Notes: generated from the letters alone by a model not told the origin. Shown: positions 1-8,164, numbered from the stretch's first letter. The stretch is 27,949 nt of DNA from Firmicutes bacterium UBA7523 (GCA_002479415.1 DLMZ01000054.1:10635-38583), one strand, 5' to 3'. Translations and numbers: made by a program.

Positions 1-179
1 AAGAAGTGGGGGCTATCGGTGGTGTTAGGCAGAAGGTTGTGGCCGCAGAGAAAGCAGGAGCTGAATTTTTCCTGGTGCCTCTCGACAATTATGCTGAAGC
101 AGTCCCTGCAGCGCGACGTATTGTTCTTGTTCCTGTAGGTACTTTTGATGAGGTAATGCAATTTCTGCAAGGCTTATAA
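1..179 (+). CDS. ylbL: C-terminal end of a YlbL/SepM-like PDZ-Lon (S16) protease (partial)
   Basis: Reading begins in frame at base 3 and runs 58 codons to a TAA at 177-179; the gene starts outside the window. The visible part resembles the end of the Lon-type S16 protease domain. It has an IGGVRQK motif, whose lysine (visible residue 11) matches the catalytic Lys of the Ser-Lys dyad, then AAEKAGAEFFLVP. The nucleophilic serine and any PDZ or membrane segment are upstream and unseen. In Bacillus, ylbL lies just before ylbM, ylbN and rpmF. Here ylbN and rpmF follow, which supports YlbL over true Lon. ylbM is not between them. The family is known as membrane-anchored processing proteases; the substrate here is unknown. 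Confidence 0.72.
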   Translation, partial: EVGAIGGVRQKVVAAEKAGAEFFLVPLDNYAEAVPAARRIVLVPVGTFDEVMQFLQGL

Positions 180-243
180 GCAACAAAGAGAAATAGAGCG
201 AAAACAGGAGAAAATTGCTATTAATGACTGTTGCCCTTAAATG

Positions 244-272
244 TTGACAAAGAAGTTATTCCTCTATATAAT
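244..272 (+). promoter_or_regulatory. Consensus sigma-A promoter for ylbN-rpmF
   Basis: TTGACA at 244-249 and TATAAT at 267-272 are separated by exactly 17 bp. Both hexamers match the vegetative consensus perfectly. Transcription would start near 279, about 30 bp before ylbN. The rest of the 180-307 gap shows nothing else recognisable. Confidence 0.85.
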
Positions 273-307
273 AAAGTTTAGCGCAAGCGAGGTGCTATTC
301 TTTTCCA

Positions 308-775
308 ATGAATATTTCTATTGAAGACTTAAAAAAATTGCCGGGTGAAGCGGTTAAGTATACGTTAACTGCGGCTGCCGAACAACTTGATTTGGCTGAT
401 GGGGAAGTAGAGTTTCTTGAACCCTTCACAGTTGAGTTGCTGGCAACATACAGCAATGGAAAAATCAACCTGGAAGGTGTTGTGCACTCCAAGGTATCTC
501 TTGGGTGCGGTCGCTGTTTGAAAACATATGTGTTTCCGCTGACTGAAAAGTTTTGTGATGAAGTACAGGCTGGTGATATGGCAGTGCTGGATATTGGGGA
601 CTGGGTAAGAGAAGCATATTTTATCGGGTTGCCTCTTAAGCCGTTGTGCCATGAAGCATGCAAAGGCCTTTGTCACCGTTGCGGAACAGACATGAATGAA
701 AAACAGTGCGAGTGCTCCATTGATGAAGAGAATCATCGTTTGTCTGTACTTAAGAAGTTGTTAGAAGAGAAGTAA
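308..775 (+). CDS. ylbN: DUF177 (YceD/YlbN) protein, 23S rRNA accumulation factor family
   Basis: The 155-residue protein matches the DUF177 family, usually encoded just before rpmF as here. In Escherichia coli and plants, family members affect 23S rRNA accumulation or processing; the exact activity is unsettled. The protein is cysteine-rich: C67 and C70 form a CxxC (GCGRC), and a second cluster holds C114, C118, C122, C125, C134 and C136. This suggests metal binding, probably zinc. The start at 308 is preceded by GAGGTG at 289-294, a rather long 13-nt spacing, but no better start is visible. The gene ends 32 bp before rpmF and shares its promoter, so it is likely co-expressed with ribosomal protein L32. 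Confidence 0.88.
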   Translation: MNISIEDLKKLPGEAVKYTLTAAAEQLDLADGEVEFLEPFTVELLATYSNGKINLEGVVHSKVSLGCGRCLKTYVFPLTEKFCDEVQAGDMAVLDIGDWVREAYFIGLPLKPLCHEACKGLCHRCGTDMNEKQCECSIDEENHRLSVLKKLLEEK

Positions 776-807
776 ATAGCCTGAAAGCAGTATGAGGAGG
801 TGTAAAT

Positions 808-984
808 ATGGCGGTTCCAAAGCGGAAAACGTCCAAGCAGAGAAAGCATAAACGGAGAACTCACTGGAAACTGGCTGTTCCTGGCTTGGTTTCTTGCCCG
901 CAGTGTCATGAAGCAAAATTGCCCCACCGGGTATGTGTTCATTGCGGCCATTATAAAGGAAGAGAAGCTGTAGAGACAGAATAG
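808..984 (+). CDS. rpmF: Large ribosomal subunit protein bL32
   Basis: The 58-residue protein begins MAVPKRKTSKQRK, typical of bL32, and is rich in Arg and Lys. It is a structural protein of the 50S subunit. Two CxxC pairs (CPQC near residue 30 and CVHC near residue 43) make this the zinc-binding C+ form. Such paralogues are often replaced by zinc-free versions under zinc limitation in other bacteria. A strong GAGGAGGTG site lies just upstream of the ATG. Neighbours are ylbN upstream and, after an intrinsic terminator, plsX. This ylbN-rpmF-plsX order is widely conserved in bacteria. Confidence 0.96.
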   Translation: MAVPKRKTSKQRKHKRRTHWKLAVPGLVSCPQCHEAKLPHRVCVHCGHYKGREAVETE

Positions 985-1014
985 CTTTTTAAATGAGTTG
1001 GTATCATATACATT

Positions 1015-1038
1015 ACTCTCCTGGCAAGGAGGGTTTTT
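1015..1038 (+). terminator. Intrinsic terminator after rpmF
   Basis: The 8-bp stem ACTCTCCT / AGGAGGGT (1015-1022 with 1027-1034, one G-U pair) has a GGCA tetraloop and is followed by a short T run (1034-1038). It separates ylbN-rpmF from the lipid-synthesis genes and may allow partial readthrough, because I find no convincing promoter for plsX in 1039-1104. Confidence 0.7.
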
Positions 1039-1104
1039 GTTATCCGGGTAAATCTTGCCGCAGGAAATACTTGTCTGTGGCAAAAAAACGGTGAGGTGAC
1101 CCTT

Positions 1105-2130
1105 TTGATTCGTATAGCGCTTGACACCATGGGGGGTGACCATGCTCCTGATGAAATTGTTAAAGGCGGGCTATCTGCCGCTGCTGAAGTCGCTGACTTG
1201 GAGATATTGTTGGTTGGACCCCAAGATGTTTTGCAAAAAAGTCTTGCCGGTCAATCTTACCCAAAGAATAGGGTTAAGATTATACATGCACCCGAAGTAA
1301 TAACATCGGATGAAGCGCCTGCATTGGCAGTGCGGCGCAAGAAAGATTCATCAATGATTACAGCGGTTTGTATGGTAAAAAAAGGTGAAGCTGACGCCGT
1401 AGTCTCTGCCGGAAACACCGGAGCCCTCATGGCCGGTAGTTTGCTTATGTTTGGCAGGATTCCAGGGATAGAGCGTCCTGCACTAACGATTGTAACTCCT
1501 ACATTCAACGGCAACAATGTGGTGCTTTTAGATGTGGGTGCAAATATGGATGCAAAAGCCGAGCAGCTTGTTCAGTATGCATTAATGGGAAGCATATATG
1601 CGCGGGAAGTGCTGGAAAAGCACAATCCTCGCGTAGGCCTGATTAATGTAGGCACTGAGGATAATAAAGGCAATGAACAGACGAAAAAAGCCTTCGAACA
1701 GTTAAAGGATACTGCGGAAAGCTTTAGTTTTGCCGGCAATGTTGAAGCTAGAGATATTTTTGCTGGAGTGGCAGATGTTGTTGTTTGTGACGGTTTTGTT
1801 GGAAACATTCTTTTGAAGTCGGTGGAAGGGATGTCTTTAGGTATTTTTGCCGCTCTGCAGGAAGCCTTTACTGCCAATACTCGGAGCAAGCTGGGGGCAG
1901 CATTGCTTTTGCCGCAACTGCGTGCTTTAAAGAAAAAGCTTGATTATGCCGAATATGGTGGTGCACCTTTGCTGGGTGTAAACGGGGTTTGCATTAAGAG
2001 CCATGGCTCATCAAAGGCTCGTGCTATACATACTGCCATTGTTCGTCAAGCATATCCTTATGCACGGCAAAATGTAAATGAACAGATTCGTAATCAGTTT
2101 GCTGCAAATGAACCAATTGTGGCAGTTTAA
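1105..2130 (+). CDS. plsX: Phosphate acyltransferase PlsX
   Basis: PlsX converts acyl-ACP plus phosphate into acyl-phosphate, which PlsY then uses to acylate glycerol-3-phosphate. It is a peripheral membrane enzyme that links fatty-acid and phospholipid synthesis. The N-terminus IRIALDTMGGDHAP is the family hallmark, and NVGTEDNKGNE and CDGFVGN are typical internal motifs. I chose the TTG at 1105 because it gives the usual N-terminus and sits about 5 nt after GAGGTGA. A GTG nine bases upstream would place the start inside the ribosome binding site. Length is 341 residues, normal for PlsX. It begins the plsX-fabH-fabK-fabD-fabG run. Many Firmicutes place the repressor gene fapR just before plsX; it is absent here. 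Confidence 0.95.
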   Translation: MIRIALDTMGGDHAPDEIVKGGLSAAAEVADLEILLVGPQDVLQKSLAGQSYPKNRVKIIHAPEVITSDEAPALAVRRKKDSSMITAVCMVKKGEADAVVSAGNTGALMAGSLLMFGRIPGIERPALTIVTPTFNGNNVVLLDVGANMDAKAEQLVQYALMGSIYAREVLEKHNPRVGLINVGTEDNKGNEQTKKAFEQLKDTAESFSFAGNVEARDIFAGVADVVVCDGFVGNILLKSVEGMSLGIFAALQEAFTANTRSKLGAALLLPQLRALKKKLDYAEYGGAPLLGVNGVCIKSHGSSKARAIHTAIVRQAYPYARQNVNEQIRNQFAANEPIVAV

Positions 2131-2160
2131 CGTTTGGCTGAACAGAAAGGATGTTCCCGT

Positions 2161-3147
2161 ATGAAACTGCATGGAGTTGGCATACTGGGGGTTGGTTCCG
2201 CCCTGCCGGCCAATATAGTAACAAATTCTGACTTAGAAAAAACTATGGACACCAGTGATGAGTGGATACGTACTAGAACGGGAATCTGTGAACGACGTAT
2301 TGCAGAAGCAGGCGTCAACACATCAGACTTAGCTGTAGAAGCCGCACAACTGGCCATGGCTGATGCTGGTGTTGAAGTTGAGGAAATAGATCTGATTATT
2401 GTGGCCACAGTCACACCGGATGTCAATATGCCGTCTACTGCATGCTATGTTCAGGCAAAGCTGGGAGCGGTTAATGCTACTGCTTTTGATATTAATGCAG
2501 CTTGCACCGGTTTCATATACGCAATGTCTGTAGGCAGCCAATTTATAAAAACAGGAGCGTATCGCCATGTTTTAATCATTGGTGCAGAAGTACTCTCCCG
2601 TGTTGTAGATTGGAGTGATCGCAGCACTGCTATCCTTTTTGGCGATGGCGCCGGTGCCGCACTGCTTGGTCGTGCGGCTGAAGGAGAAGGTATACTAAAC
2701 TGCAAGCTGGGCTCAGACGGAAATTTAGCACACTTATTGTATATTCCCGCCGGTGGTGTAAAAATACCGGCTTGTAAGGAAACGGTGGAGGAGCGCCAGC
2801 ATTTTATAAAAATGTCTGGCAACGAAATATTTAAGTTTGCAGTTCGTGCCATGGGTGAAGTAGCGGCAGAAGCTTTAAAGGAAATAGGTTTGGATAAAGA
2901 AGATATGGACTTCTTGATTCCTCACCAAGCGAATCATAGAATTATTGAAGCTGCGCGTAAACGCTTTGGCCTTCCTGAGGATAGAGTTATCGTTAATATT
3001 AACCGATATGGTAATATGTCAGCTGCTTCTATTCCTGTAGCGCTGGATGAAGCTATACGGTCAGGCCGGGTAAAGCGAGGGGACCTGCTGGTATTGGTAG
3101 GCTTTGGCGCAGGCTTGACTTGGGGAGCGGCTGTTGTAAGGCTTTAA
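2161..3147 (+). CDS. fabH: Beta-ketoacyl-ACP synthase III (FabH)
   Basis: FabH condenses an acyl-CoA primer with malonyl-ACP to start fatty-acid synthesis in the cytoplasm. The catalytic triad is visible: Cys115 in NAACTGF, His255 in IPHQAN and Asn285 in NRYGNMSAAS. Length is 328 residues, as expected. I placed the start at the ATG at 2161, which follows AGAAAGGA by about 9 nt and gives the typical MKLHGVGILG opening. An in-frame TTG at 2134 has no good ribosome binding site. The gene lies 30 bp after plsX and 19 bp before fabK, clearly in the same operon. Primer preference (branched or straight chain) cannot be read from the sequence. Confidence 0.96.
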   Translation: MKLHGVGILGVGSALPANIVTNSDLEKTMDTSDEWIRTRTGICERRIAEAGVNTSDLAVEAAQLAMADAGVEVEEIDLIIVATVTPDVNMPSTACYVQAKLGAVNATAFDINAACTGFIYAMSVGSQFIKTGAYRHVLIIGAEVLSRVVDWSDRSTAILFGDGAGAALLGRAAEGEGILNCKLGSDGNLAHLLYIPAGGVKIPACKETVEERQHFIKMSGNEIFKFAVRAMGEVAAEALKEIGLDKEDMDFLIPHQANHRIIEAARKRFGLPEDRVIVNINRYGNMSAASIPVALDEAIRSGRVKRGDLLVLVGFGAGLTWGAAVVRL

Positions 3148-3166
3148 CACAAGGAGGATTAATTGA

Positions 3167-4114
3167 ATGGTACTTAAAACCAACCTTTGTAAAATCTTGG
3201 GGATAGATGTGCCGGTTTTACAGGGGGGCATGGCTTGGGTAGCCACCGGTGAGTTGGCGGCTGCAGTGTCGGAAGCGGGGGGGCTTGGCATCATTGGAGC
3301 AGGCAGCGCCCCGGCCGCAGTGCTGGAAGTGGAAATAAGGAAAGCAAAACAACTTACGAATAAGCCTTTTGGTGTTAACATTATGTTGCTTTCTCCTTTT
3401 GTTGATGAGGTTGTAGATTTACTTTGCCGTGAAAAAATTGCTGTAGTTACAACGGGTGCGGGAAACCCCGGAAAATATGTAGATAAGTTTAAAGAAGTGG
3501 GCACTAAGGTTATCCCTGTTGTCTCTTCTGTAGCTCTTGCCAAGCGGCTGGAGCGGCTTGGTGTTGATTCTATGATTGCGGAAGGTATGGAAGCTGGCGG
3601 ACATATTGGAGAATTGACAACAATGGTGCTTGTGCCACAGATTGTGGATGCCGTTTCAGTACCTATAATAGCGGCGGGCGGTATAGCCGACGGCCGCGGC
3701 GCTGCCGCAGCTTTATGTTTGGGAGCGCAAGGTGTTCAGCTAGGAACAAGGTTTATTTGTGCCGATGAATGTACCGCACATCAAAATTATAAAGACTTGG
3801 TTCTTAAAGCAAAAGATAGAGATACTGCGGTAACCGGCAGATCCACCGGCCACCCGGTTCGTGTTATCTATAATAAATTGGCTCGTGAGTATGATGCCTT
3901 AGAAAAAGAAGGAGCTTCACCGGAAGAGCTGGAGCGGCTTGGTGCAGGAAAATTAGCTCTTGCTGTTCGAGAAGGGGATGTTGTTAACGGCTCGGTTATG
4001 GCAGGCCAGGCCGCGTCTATGGTAAATAAAACGGAATCTGCTTCAGCAATTGTATCAGATATTGTTGAGGAAACTAAACGTGTTATTTTGGAGTTAAGAG
4101 AGAAATTCTGTTAA
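3167..4114 (+). CDS. fabK: Enoyl-ACP reductase II (FabK), FMN-dependent
   Basis: FabK carries out the last, enoyl-reducing step of each elongation cycle using FMN and NAD(P)H. It is unrelated to FabI and is insensitive to triclosan. The 315-residue TIM barrel shows GGMAWVATGELAAAVSEAGG near residue 20, GGHIGE with His146 (equivalent to the active-site His of pneumococcal FabK), AAGGIADGRG near 170 for FMN phosphate binding, and GVQLGTRF. The start follows AAGGAGG at good spacing. Nitronate monooxygenases share this fold, but the position between fabH and fabD makes FabK the strong choice. No FabI, FabL or FabV is visible in the window. Confidence 0.93.
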   Translation: MVLKTNLCKILGIDVPVLQGGMAWVATGELAAAVSEAGGLGIIGAGSAPAAVLEVEIRKAKQLTNKPFGVNIMLLSPFVDEVVDLLCREKIAVVTTGAGNPGKYVDKFKEVGTKVIPVVSSVALAKRLERLGVDSMIAEGMEAGGHIGELTTMVLVPQIVDAVSVPIIAAGGIADGRGAAAALCLGAQGVQLGTRFICADECTAHQNYKDLVLKAKDRDTAVTGRSTGHPVRVIYNKLAREYDALEKEGASPEELERLGAGKLALAVREGDVVNGSVMAGQAASMVNKTESASAIVSDIVEETKRVILELREKFC

Positions 4115-4131
4115 TGTCAAGGAGAGTTTAG

Positions 4132-5079
4132 ATGGGCAAAATAGCTTTTATCTTCCCCGGCCAGGGTGCCCAATATATCGGCATGGGCCGGGAAATGTGG
4201 GACAACTACGAGGCGGCTCGTCAGGTATTTTCTCTTGCCGATGACGTGTTGGGGATGCCCTTGTCCGAAATTATGTTTGACGGCGATGAAGAACAGCTGA
4301 AGATGACCGAGGTTACGCAGCCCGCTATTCTCGCCACAAGCATTGCGTGCTTTAAAGTATTAGAGCAGCATGGTTTGCAGCCGGATGTGACTGCGGGGTT
4401 AAGTTTGGGAGAATATTCTGCCTTGGTTTCTGCCGGAGCCATGTCATTTGCCGATGCGTTGCCGCTGGTGCAGAAACGGGGCCGCTTTATGCAGGAAGCT
4501 GTGCCGCCAGGAGTAGGTGGAATGGCAGCAATTCTAGGGCTTTCCCGCCAATTTGTCCTCGAAGCGTGCCAGCGTGCATCAGCTATGGGTGTAGTGGAGC
4601 CTGCTAACTATAATACACCTGAACAAATTGTAATAGCAGGGGAGATTCCTGCCCTGCGGAAAGCATGTGAAATTGCTGCTGAGCTGGGAGCAAAGCGAAC
4701 TATTGAACTTCCTGTCAGTGTTTCTTTTCATTGCAGCTTATTGAAAGATGTGGAGGTTCTTTTGGCCGCAGAATTGGAGAGTATTCCTCTTTCCAAAGCA
4801 GCCGTTCCTGTGGTCGCCAACGTTACGGCAGACTACATTAATTCACCAGAGGATATTCGCGCGGCATTGACTCGCCAGGTTAGCAATGCTGTTTTATGGC
4901 AGGATTCTATGGAAAAATTAATTGCCGACGGTTTTGATACTTTTATTGAAGTAGGGCCGGGTAAATCATTGACCGGCTTAATGAAAAAGATTAATCCTAA
5001 CGTTTGGGTCCAACAGGTAGAGAATATGAAGACCTTGGAGAAGGTGGTCTCGGCGTTACAAGAGCGGGGAGGCGAATAG
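4132..5079 (+). CDS. fabD: Malonyl-CoA:ACP transacylase (FabD)
   Basis: FabD moves malonate from CoA to acyl carrier protein, supplying the extender unit for all condensation steps. The N-terminal FPGQGAQYIGMG motif is present. The nucleophile is Ser91 in GLSLGEY; the usual motif is GHSLGEY, and the His-to-Leu change beside the serine is a tolerated variant in some families. The catalytic histidine is probably His200 in PVSVSFHCSLL. Length (315 residues) is normal. AAGGAGAG precedes the ATG. It lies 17 bp after fabK and ends one base before the fabG start, suggesting translational coupling. Confidence 0.95.
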   Translation: MGKIAFIFPGQGAQYIGMGREMWDNYEAARQVFSLADDVLGMPLSEIMFDGDEEQLKMTEVTQPAILATSIACFKVLEQHGLQPDVTAGLSLGEYSALVSAGAMSFADALPLVQKRGRFMQEAVPPGVGGMAAILGLSRQFVLEACQRASAMGVVEPANYNTPEQIVIAGEIPALRKACEIAAELGAKRTIELPVSVSFHCSLLKDVEVLLAAELESIPLSKAAVPVVANVTADYINSPEDIRAALTRQVSNAVLWQDSMEKLIADGFDTFIEVGPGKSLTGLMKKINPNVWVQQVENMKTLEKVVSALQERGGE

Positions 5080-5080
5080 T

Positions 5081-5827
5081 TTGCTGTTAAAAGATAAGAC
5101 AGCTGTGGTAACCGGTGCATCTCGAGGAATAGGCCGGGCTGTGGCCATAGAGCTGGCAAAAAACGGCGCCAACGTAATTATTAATTACTCTGGAAATGAA
5201 GCAGCGGCTCTTGAAACGTTAGCTGCGGTAGAAGCGGCAGGAGGCCGTGGGATAGTTGTTCAGGCGAATGTTGCTGAAATGCAGTCCTGTGAACAGTTAA
5301 TTAAGGCTGCTCTTGATAATTTCGGAAAAGTTGATATACTAATTAATAATGCAGGGATAACCCGAGATAATATTGCTGCACGGATGAAGGCTGAAGAATG
5401 GCAGTCTGTGCTGGATACTAATCTTACCGGTGCGTTTAACTGCATAAAAGCGGCTATGCGTCCTTTACTTAAACAAAAGTCCGGGGGAAGAATTATTAAC
5501 ATTTCTTCAGTAGTTGGGCTTGTGGGCGGTATTGGGCAGACAAACTACGCAGCTGCTAAAGCAGGCATAATAGGGTTAACCAAATCATTGGCTAGAGAGC
5601 TTGCCGGCAGAAACATCACAGTTAACGCTGTTGCTCCCGGTTATATTGATACGGAAATGACAGCCGTTCTTCCAGAGGATTTAAAAGCAACAATAATGTC
5701 TCAAGTTCCCCTGGGACGTATGGGAACTCCGGAGGATATTGCTGAAACAGTAGTATTTTTGTGTGCCGGCGCAAGCTATATCACAGGCCAAGTCATCGCA
5801 GTTGACGGCGGGCTAGTAATGCATTAA
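5081..5827 (+). CDS. fabG: 3-oxoacyl-ACP reductase (FabG)
   Basis: FabG reduces beta-ketoacyl-ACP with NADPH. It is a short-chain dehydrogenase with the cofactor loop TGASRGIG (residues 11-18), the NNAG motif near 89-92, and the catalytic tetrad Asn114, Ser143, Tyr156 and Lys160 (in YAAAK). The 248-residue length fits. It starts with TTG at 5081, directly after the fabD stop. The ribosome binding site GGGGAGGCGA lies inside the end of fabD. The C-terminus GQVIAVDGG is also typical. The short downstream gap holds a separate promoter for acpP. Confidence 0.95.
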   Translation: MLLKDKTAVVTGASRGIGRAVAIELAKNGANVIINYSGNEAAALETLAAVEAAGGRGIVVQANVAEMQSCEQLIKAALDNFGKVDILINNAGITRDNIAARMKAEEWQSVLDTNLTGAFNCIKAAMRPLLKQKSGGRIINISSVVGLVGGIGQTNYAAAKAGIIGLTKSLARELAGRNITVNAVAPGYIDTEMTAVLPEDLKATIMSQVPLGRMGTPEDIAETVVFLCAGASYITGQVIAVDGGLVMH

Positions 5828-5838
5828 GCAATTTAGAT

Positions 5839-5867
5839 TTGACATTTAGTATTATTTTACTTAGTAT
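5839..5867 (+). promoter_or_regulatory. Sigma-A promoter for acpP
   Basis: TTGACA at 5839-5844 and TAGTAT at 5862-5867 are spaced by 17 bp. The sequence TTAGTAT occurs twice in direct orientation (5846-5852 and 5861-5867), the second overlapping the -10 box. This gives acpP, the most abundant product of the cluster, transcription independent of plsX. Whether the repeats bind a regulator is unknown. Confidence 0.78.
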
Positions 5868-5894
5868 ATTTTAATGGAGGAGGTGATTTATTAA

Positions 5895-6122
5895 ATGGAT
5901 GTTTTTGCCAAAGTTAAAGCGCTCATCGTTGACCAGCTGAGTGCTGATGAAGCCAAGGTTGCCATGGAAGTCTCTTTTGAGGAATTGGATGCTGATTCCT
6001 TGGACATTGTTGAATTGGTTATGGCTATTGAAGAAGAGTTTAACCTGGAAATCTCCGACGAGGAAGTTGAGAATATCAAGACTGTAGGAGATGTGGTGCG
6101 GTACATAGAGAACCATGCTTAA
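5895..6122 (+). CDS. acpP: Acyl carrier protein
   Basis: The 75-residue acidic protein carries growing acyl chains on a 4'-phosphopantetheine arm. The attachment serine is Ser35 in DADSLDIVEL, followed by the recognition helix VMAIEEEFNLEISDEE. The start has a very strong GGAGGAGGTGA ribosome binding site. It has its own promoter upstream and a strong hairpin just downstream, consistent with much higher expression than its neighbours. Placement between fabG and fabF is the classical order. Confidence 0.97.
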   Translation: MDVFAKVKALIVDQLSADEAKVAMEVSFEELDADSLDIVELVMAIEEEFNLEISDEEVENIKTVGDVVRYIENHA

Positions 6123-6135
6123 AAATAAGAAGGCG

Positions 6136-6166
6136 AAATAAGCCCTGCAGCATGCAGGGCTTATTT
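6136..6166 (+). terminator. Perfect 14-bp hairpin between acpP and fabF
   Basis: Arms at 6136-6149 and 6153-6166 pair perfectly around a 3-nt GCA loop. The stem base is AAATAAG / CTTATTT, so a U-rich stretch is inside the stem, and only A residues follow it. It may be a partial terminator or an mRNA-stabilising 3' end that lets acpP RNA exceed fabF RNA. No separate fabF promoter is obvious. Confidence 0.6.
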
Positions 6167-6204
6167 AAAAAGCCGGGCCTGATACAGGCAAATGAGGTGA
6201 GATA

Positions 6205-7446
6205 ATGAAACGACGCGTGGTGGTAACCGGCTTAGGAATGGTGACGCCGGTTGGAACCGGTAAAGAACTATTCTGGTCCAATCTTTGCGCAGGGAAATCG
6301 GGGATAGGCATGGTATCGCATTTTAATGTGGATGATTACCCTACTCAGATTGGCGCAGAAGTGCGGGATTTTGACCCATTGGACTTTATTGATAAAAAAG
6401 AAGCTCGACGCATGGATAGATTTTGTCATTTTGCTGTTGCAGCGGCTCGTCTGGCTTTGGATGATGCCAAGATGGATTTAGCGGCTTTAAACAGTGAGAG
6501 AGCCGGTGTTTCTGTGGGTTCAGGTATTGGCGGTATAAGGACTATAGAAGACCAAATAGCCGTTCTTAATGAAAAAGGTCCGCGCCGTGTCAGTCCTTTT
6601 CTCGTGCCTATGTTAATAGCCAATTTGGCATCTGGACATATTTCAATTGAATTTGGTCTCAAAGGCCCTAATACAACTATTGTTACTGCTTGTGCCACCG
6701 GTACCCACTCTATTGGTGAGGCCGCTAAAGCTATAGAGCGAGGCGATGCTGATATGATGGTAGCAGGTGGAAGCGAAGCTGCTTTTTCTCCCTTAGCATT
6801 TTCTGGTTTTTGTGCAATGAGAGCTATGTCAACACGCAATGATGACCCAGACCATGCATCACGGCCTTTTGACCGGGATCGCGACGGGTTTGTCATGGGT
6901 GAAGGTGCGGGGGTAGTTGTTTTGGAGCTGCTAGAACATGCACAAGCCCGTAATGCGAAAATTTATGCAGAAGTAGTTGGCTATGGCCTTTCTGCTGATG
7001 CTTACCATGTTACAGCTCCGGATCCTGACGGTTCAGGAGCGCGCCGTTGCATGGAGGGTGCACTAAAAGATGCGAATATTAAGCCCGAAGAGATGGACTA
7101 TATTAATGCGCACGGCACATCCACCCCATTAAATGATGCGTCGGAAACAAGCGCTATAAAAAAAGTCTTTGGCGATCATGCGTACAAGCTCGCTGTTAGT
7201 TCAACAAAATCTATGACTGGACATTTGCTGGGAGCAGCTGGGGGAATTGAAGCAATTATTTGTGCTTTAGCTATTGAAAGAGGAATAATCCCGCCAACTA
7301 TCAATTATGAAAATCCCGATTCCGAATGCGATTTAGACTACGTTCCTAATAAGGCTATGGAGCGTACGGTTAATGTTGCCATGTCAAATTCGTTTGGTTT
7401 CGGCGGGACAAACGCTTCCATCATTTTAAAAAAATATACAGTTTAA
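6205..7446 (+). CDS. fabF: Beta-ketoacyl-ACP synthase II (FabF)
   Basis: FabF performs the elongating condensations between acyl-ACP and malonyl-ACP. Active-site residues are visible: Cys163 in VTACATGTHS, His303 in NAHGTSTPLND, and Lys335 with His340 in SSTKSMTGHLLGAAGG. The 413-residue length matches FabF, and the C-terminal NSFGFGGTNAS motif is intact. AATGAGGTGAGATA precedes the ATG. It is the last lipid gene of the cluster; rnc follows 16 bp later, so the two are probably cotranscribed. Confidence 0.96.
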   Translation: MKRRVVVTGLGMVTPVGTGKELFWSNLCAGKSGIGMVSHFNVDDYPTQIGAEVRDFDPLDFIDKKEARRMDRFCHFAVAAARLALDDAKMDLAALNSERAGVSVGSGIGGIRTIEDQIAVLNEKGPRRVSPFLVPMLIANLASGHISIEFGLKGPNTTIVTACATGTHSIGEAAKAIERGDADMMVAGGSEAAFSPLAFSGFCAMRAMSTRNDDPDHASRPFDRDRDGFVMGEGAGVVVLELLEHAQARNAKIYAEVVGYGLSADAYHVTAPDPDGSGARRCMEGALKDANIKPEEMDYINAHGTSTPLNDASETSAIKKVFGDHAYKLAVSSTKSMTGHLLGAAGGIEAIICALAIERGIIPPTINYENPDSECDLDYVPNKAMERTVNVAMSNSFGFGGTNASIILKKYTV

Positions 7447-7462
7447 ATGTGTTAGGTGATAA

Positions 7463-8161
7463 ATGGGTAAAAAAGATATTATGCAGGTATTGGAAAAACT
7501 AAATATCATGCCGCGGTCAATAGAGTTATATAAACTAGCTCTTACCCATTCATCCTATGCTCATGAACATGGCTTAGGCTGCAACGCTCACAATGAGCGC
7601 TTGGAGTTTCTCGGAGATGCAGTTCTGGAACTGGTTGTTTCAGAAGAGCTGTACCTCCGTTTTCCTAATTTACCAGAAGGTAAGCTGACCAGGTTTAGAG
7701 CGGGTTTGGTTTGTGAAGAATCTCTTTCTGCTTTGGCAACCAGCTTGGATTTGGGAGCATGCTTGCGTCTAGGCAAGGGAGAAGCTGCCAGCGGCGGCCG
7801 GAAACGTCCATCTTTGTTGGCAGATGCGTTTGAAGCTCTTTTAGGCGCCATTTATCTTGACTTAGGAATAGATGCGGTTAAGAGCGTATCAAGCAAATTG
7901 TTTGCTTCTATGCTACTGGATGTTACAAATGGCTGCCTTCGTCATGACTATAAGACATTAATGCAGGAGTACACCCAGGCAAAGCTGGGTATTACGCCTG
8001 AGTATCAGATTGTTTCCGAGTTGGGTCCGGATCATTCCAAGGTATTTATTTCACATTTCCTTTTGAACGGTGATGTGTTAGGCCAAGGGGAAGGACGCTC
8101 AAAAAAAGAAGCGGAACAAGAAGCCGCAAAAATGGCGTATGATTCTTTGGTTAAAAACTAA
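7463..8161 (+). CDS. rnc: Ribonuclease III
   Basis: RNase III cuts double-stranded RNA, including pre-rRNA, and is a cytoplasmic dimer. The signature NERLEFLGDAVLEL lies at residues 44-57, and further catalytic acidic residues Asp121 and Glu124 lie in LADAFEALLGAIYLD. A double-stranded-RNA-binding domain occupies roughly residues 160-229 and ends KKEAEQEAAKMAYDSL. The 232-residue length is standard. The acpP-fabF-rnc-smc-ftsY order is common in Firmicutes; here spoVS is inserted between rnc and smc. A hairpin terminator follows the stop codon by 3 bp. Confidence 0.96.
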   Translation: MGKKDIMQVLEKLNIMPRSIELYKLALTHSSYAHEHGLGCNAHNERLEFLGDAVLELVVSEELYLRFPNLPEGKLTRFRAGLVCEESLSALATSLDLGACLRLGKGEAASGGRKRPSLLADAFEALLGAIYLDLGIDAVKSVSSKLFASMLLDVTNGCLRHDYKTLMQEYTQAKLGITPEYQIVSELGPDHSKVFISHFLLNGDVLGQGEGRSKKEAEQEAAKMAYDSLVKN

Positions 8162-8164
8162 ATA

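Noticed and set aside
1060..1086. A sigma-H-like -35 (GCAGGAAAT at 1060-1068) before plsX
   Set aside because: At the proper spacing the -10 position reads GCAAAAA with no GAAT core, so I do not call a promoter.
295..1143. Minus-strand open frames opposite ylbN, rpmF and the plsX start
   Set aside because: They are shadows of well-supported plus-strand genes, have no ribosome binding sites, and encode no recognisable motifs.
5846..5867. TTAGTAT direct repeats as a FapR operator
   Set aside because: FapR sites are inverted repeats; these are direct repeats, and no fapR gene is in the window.
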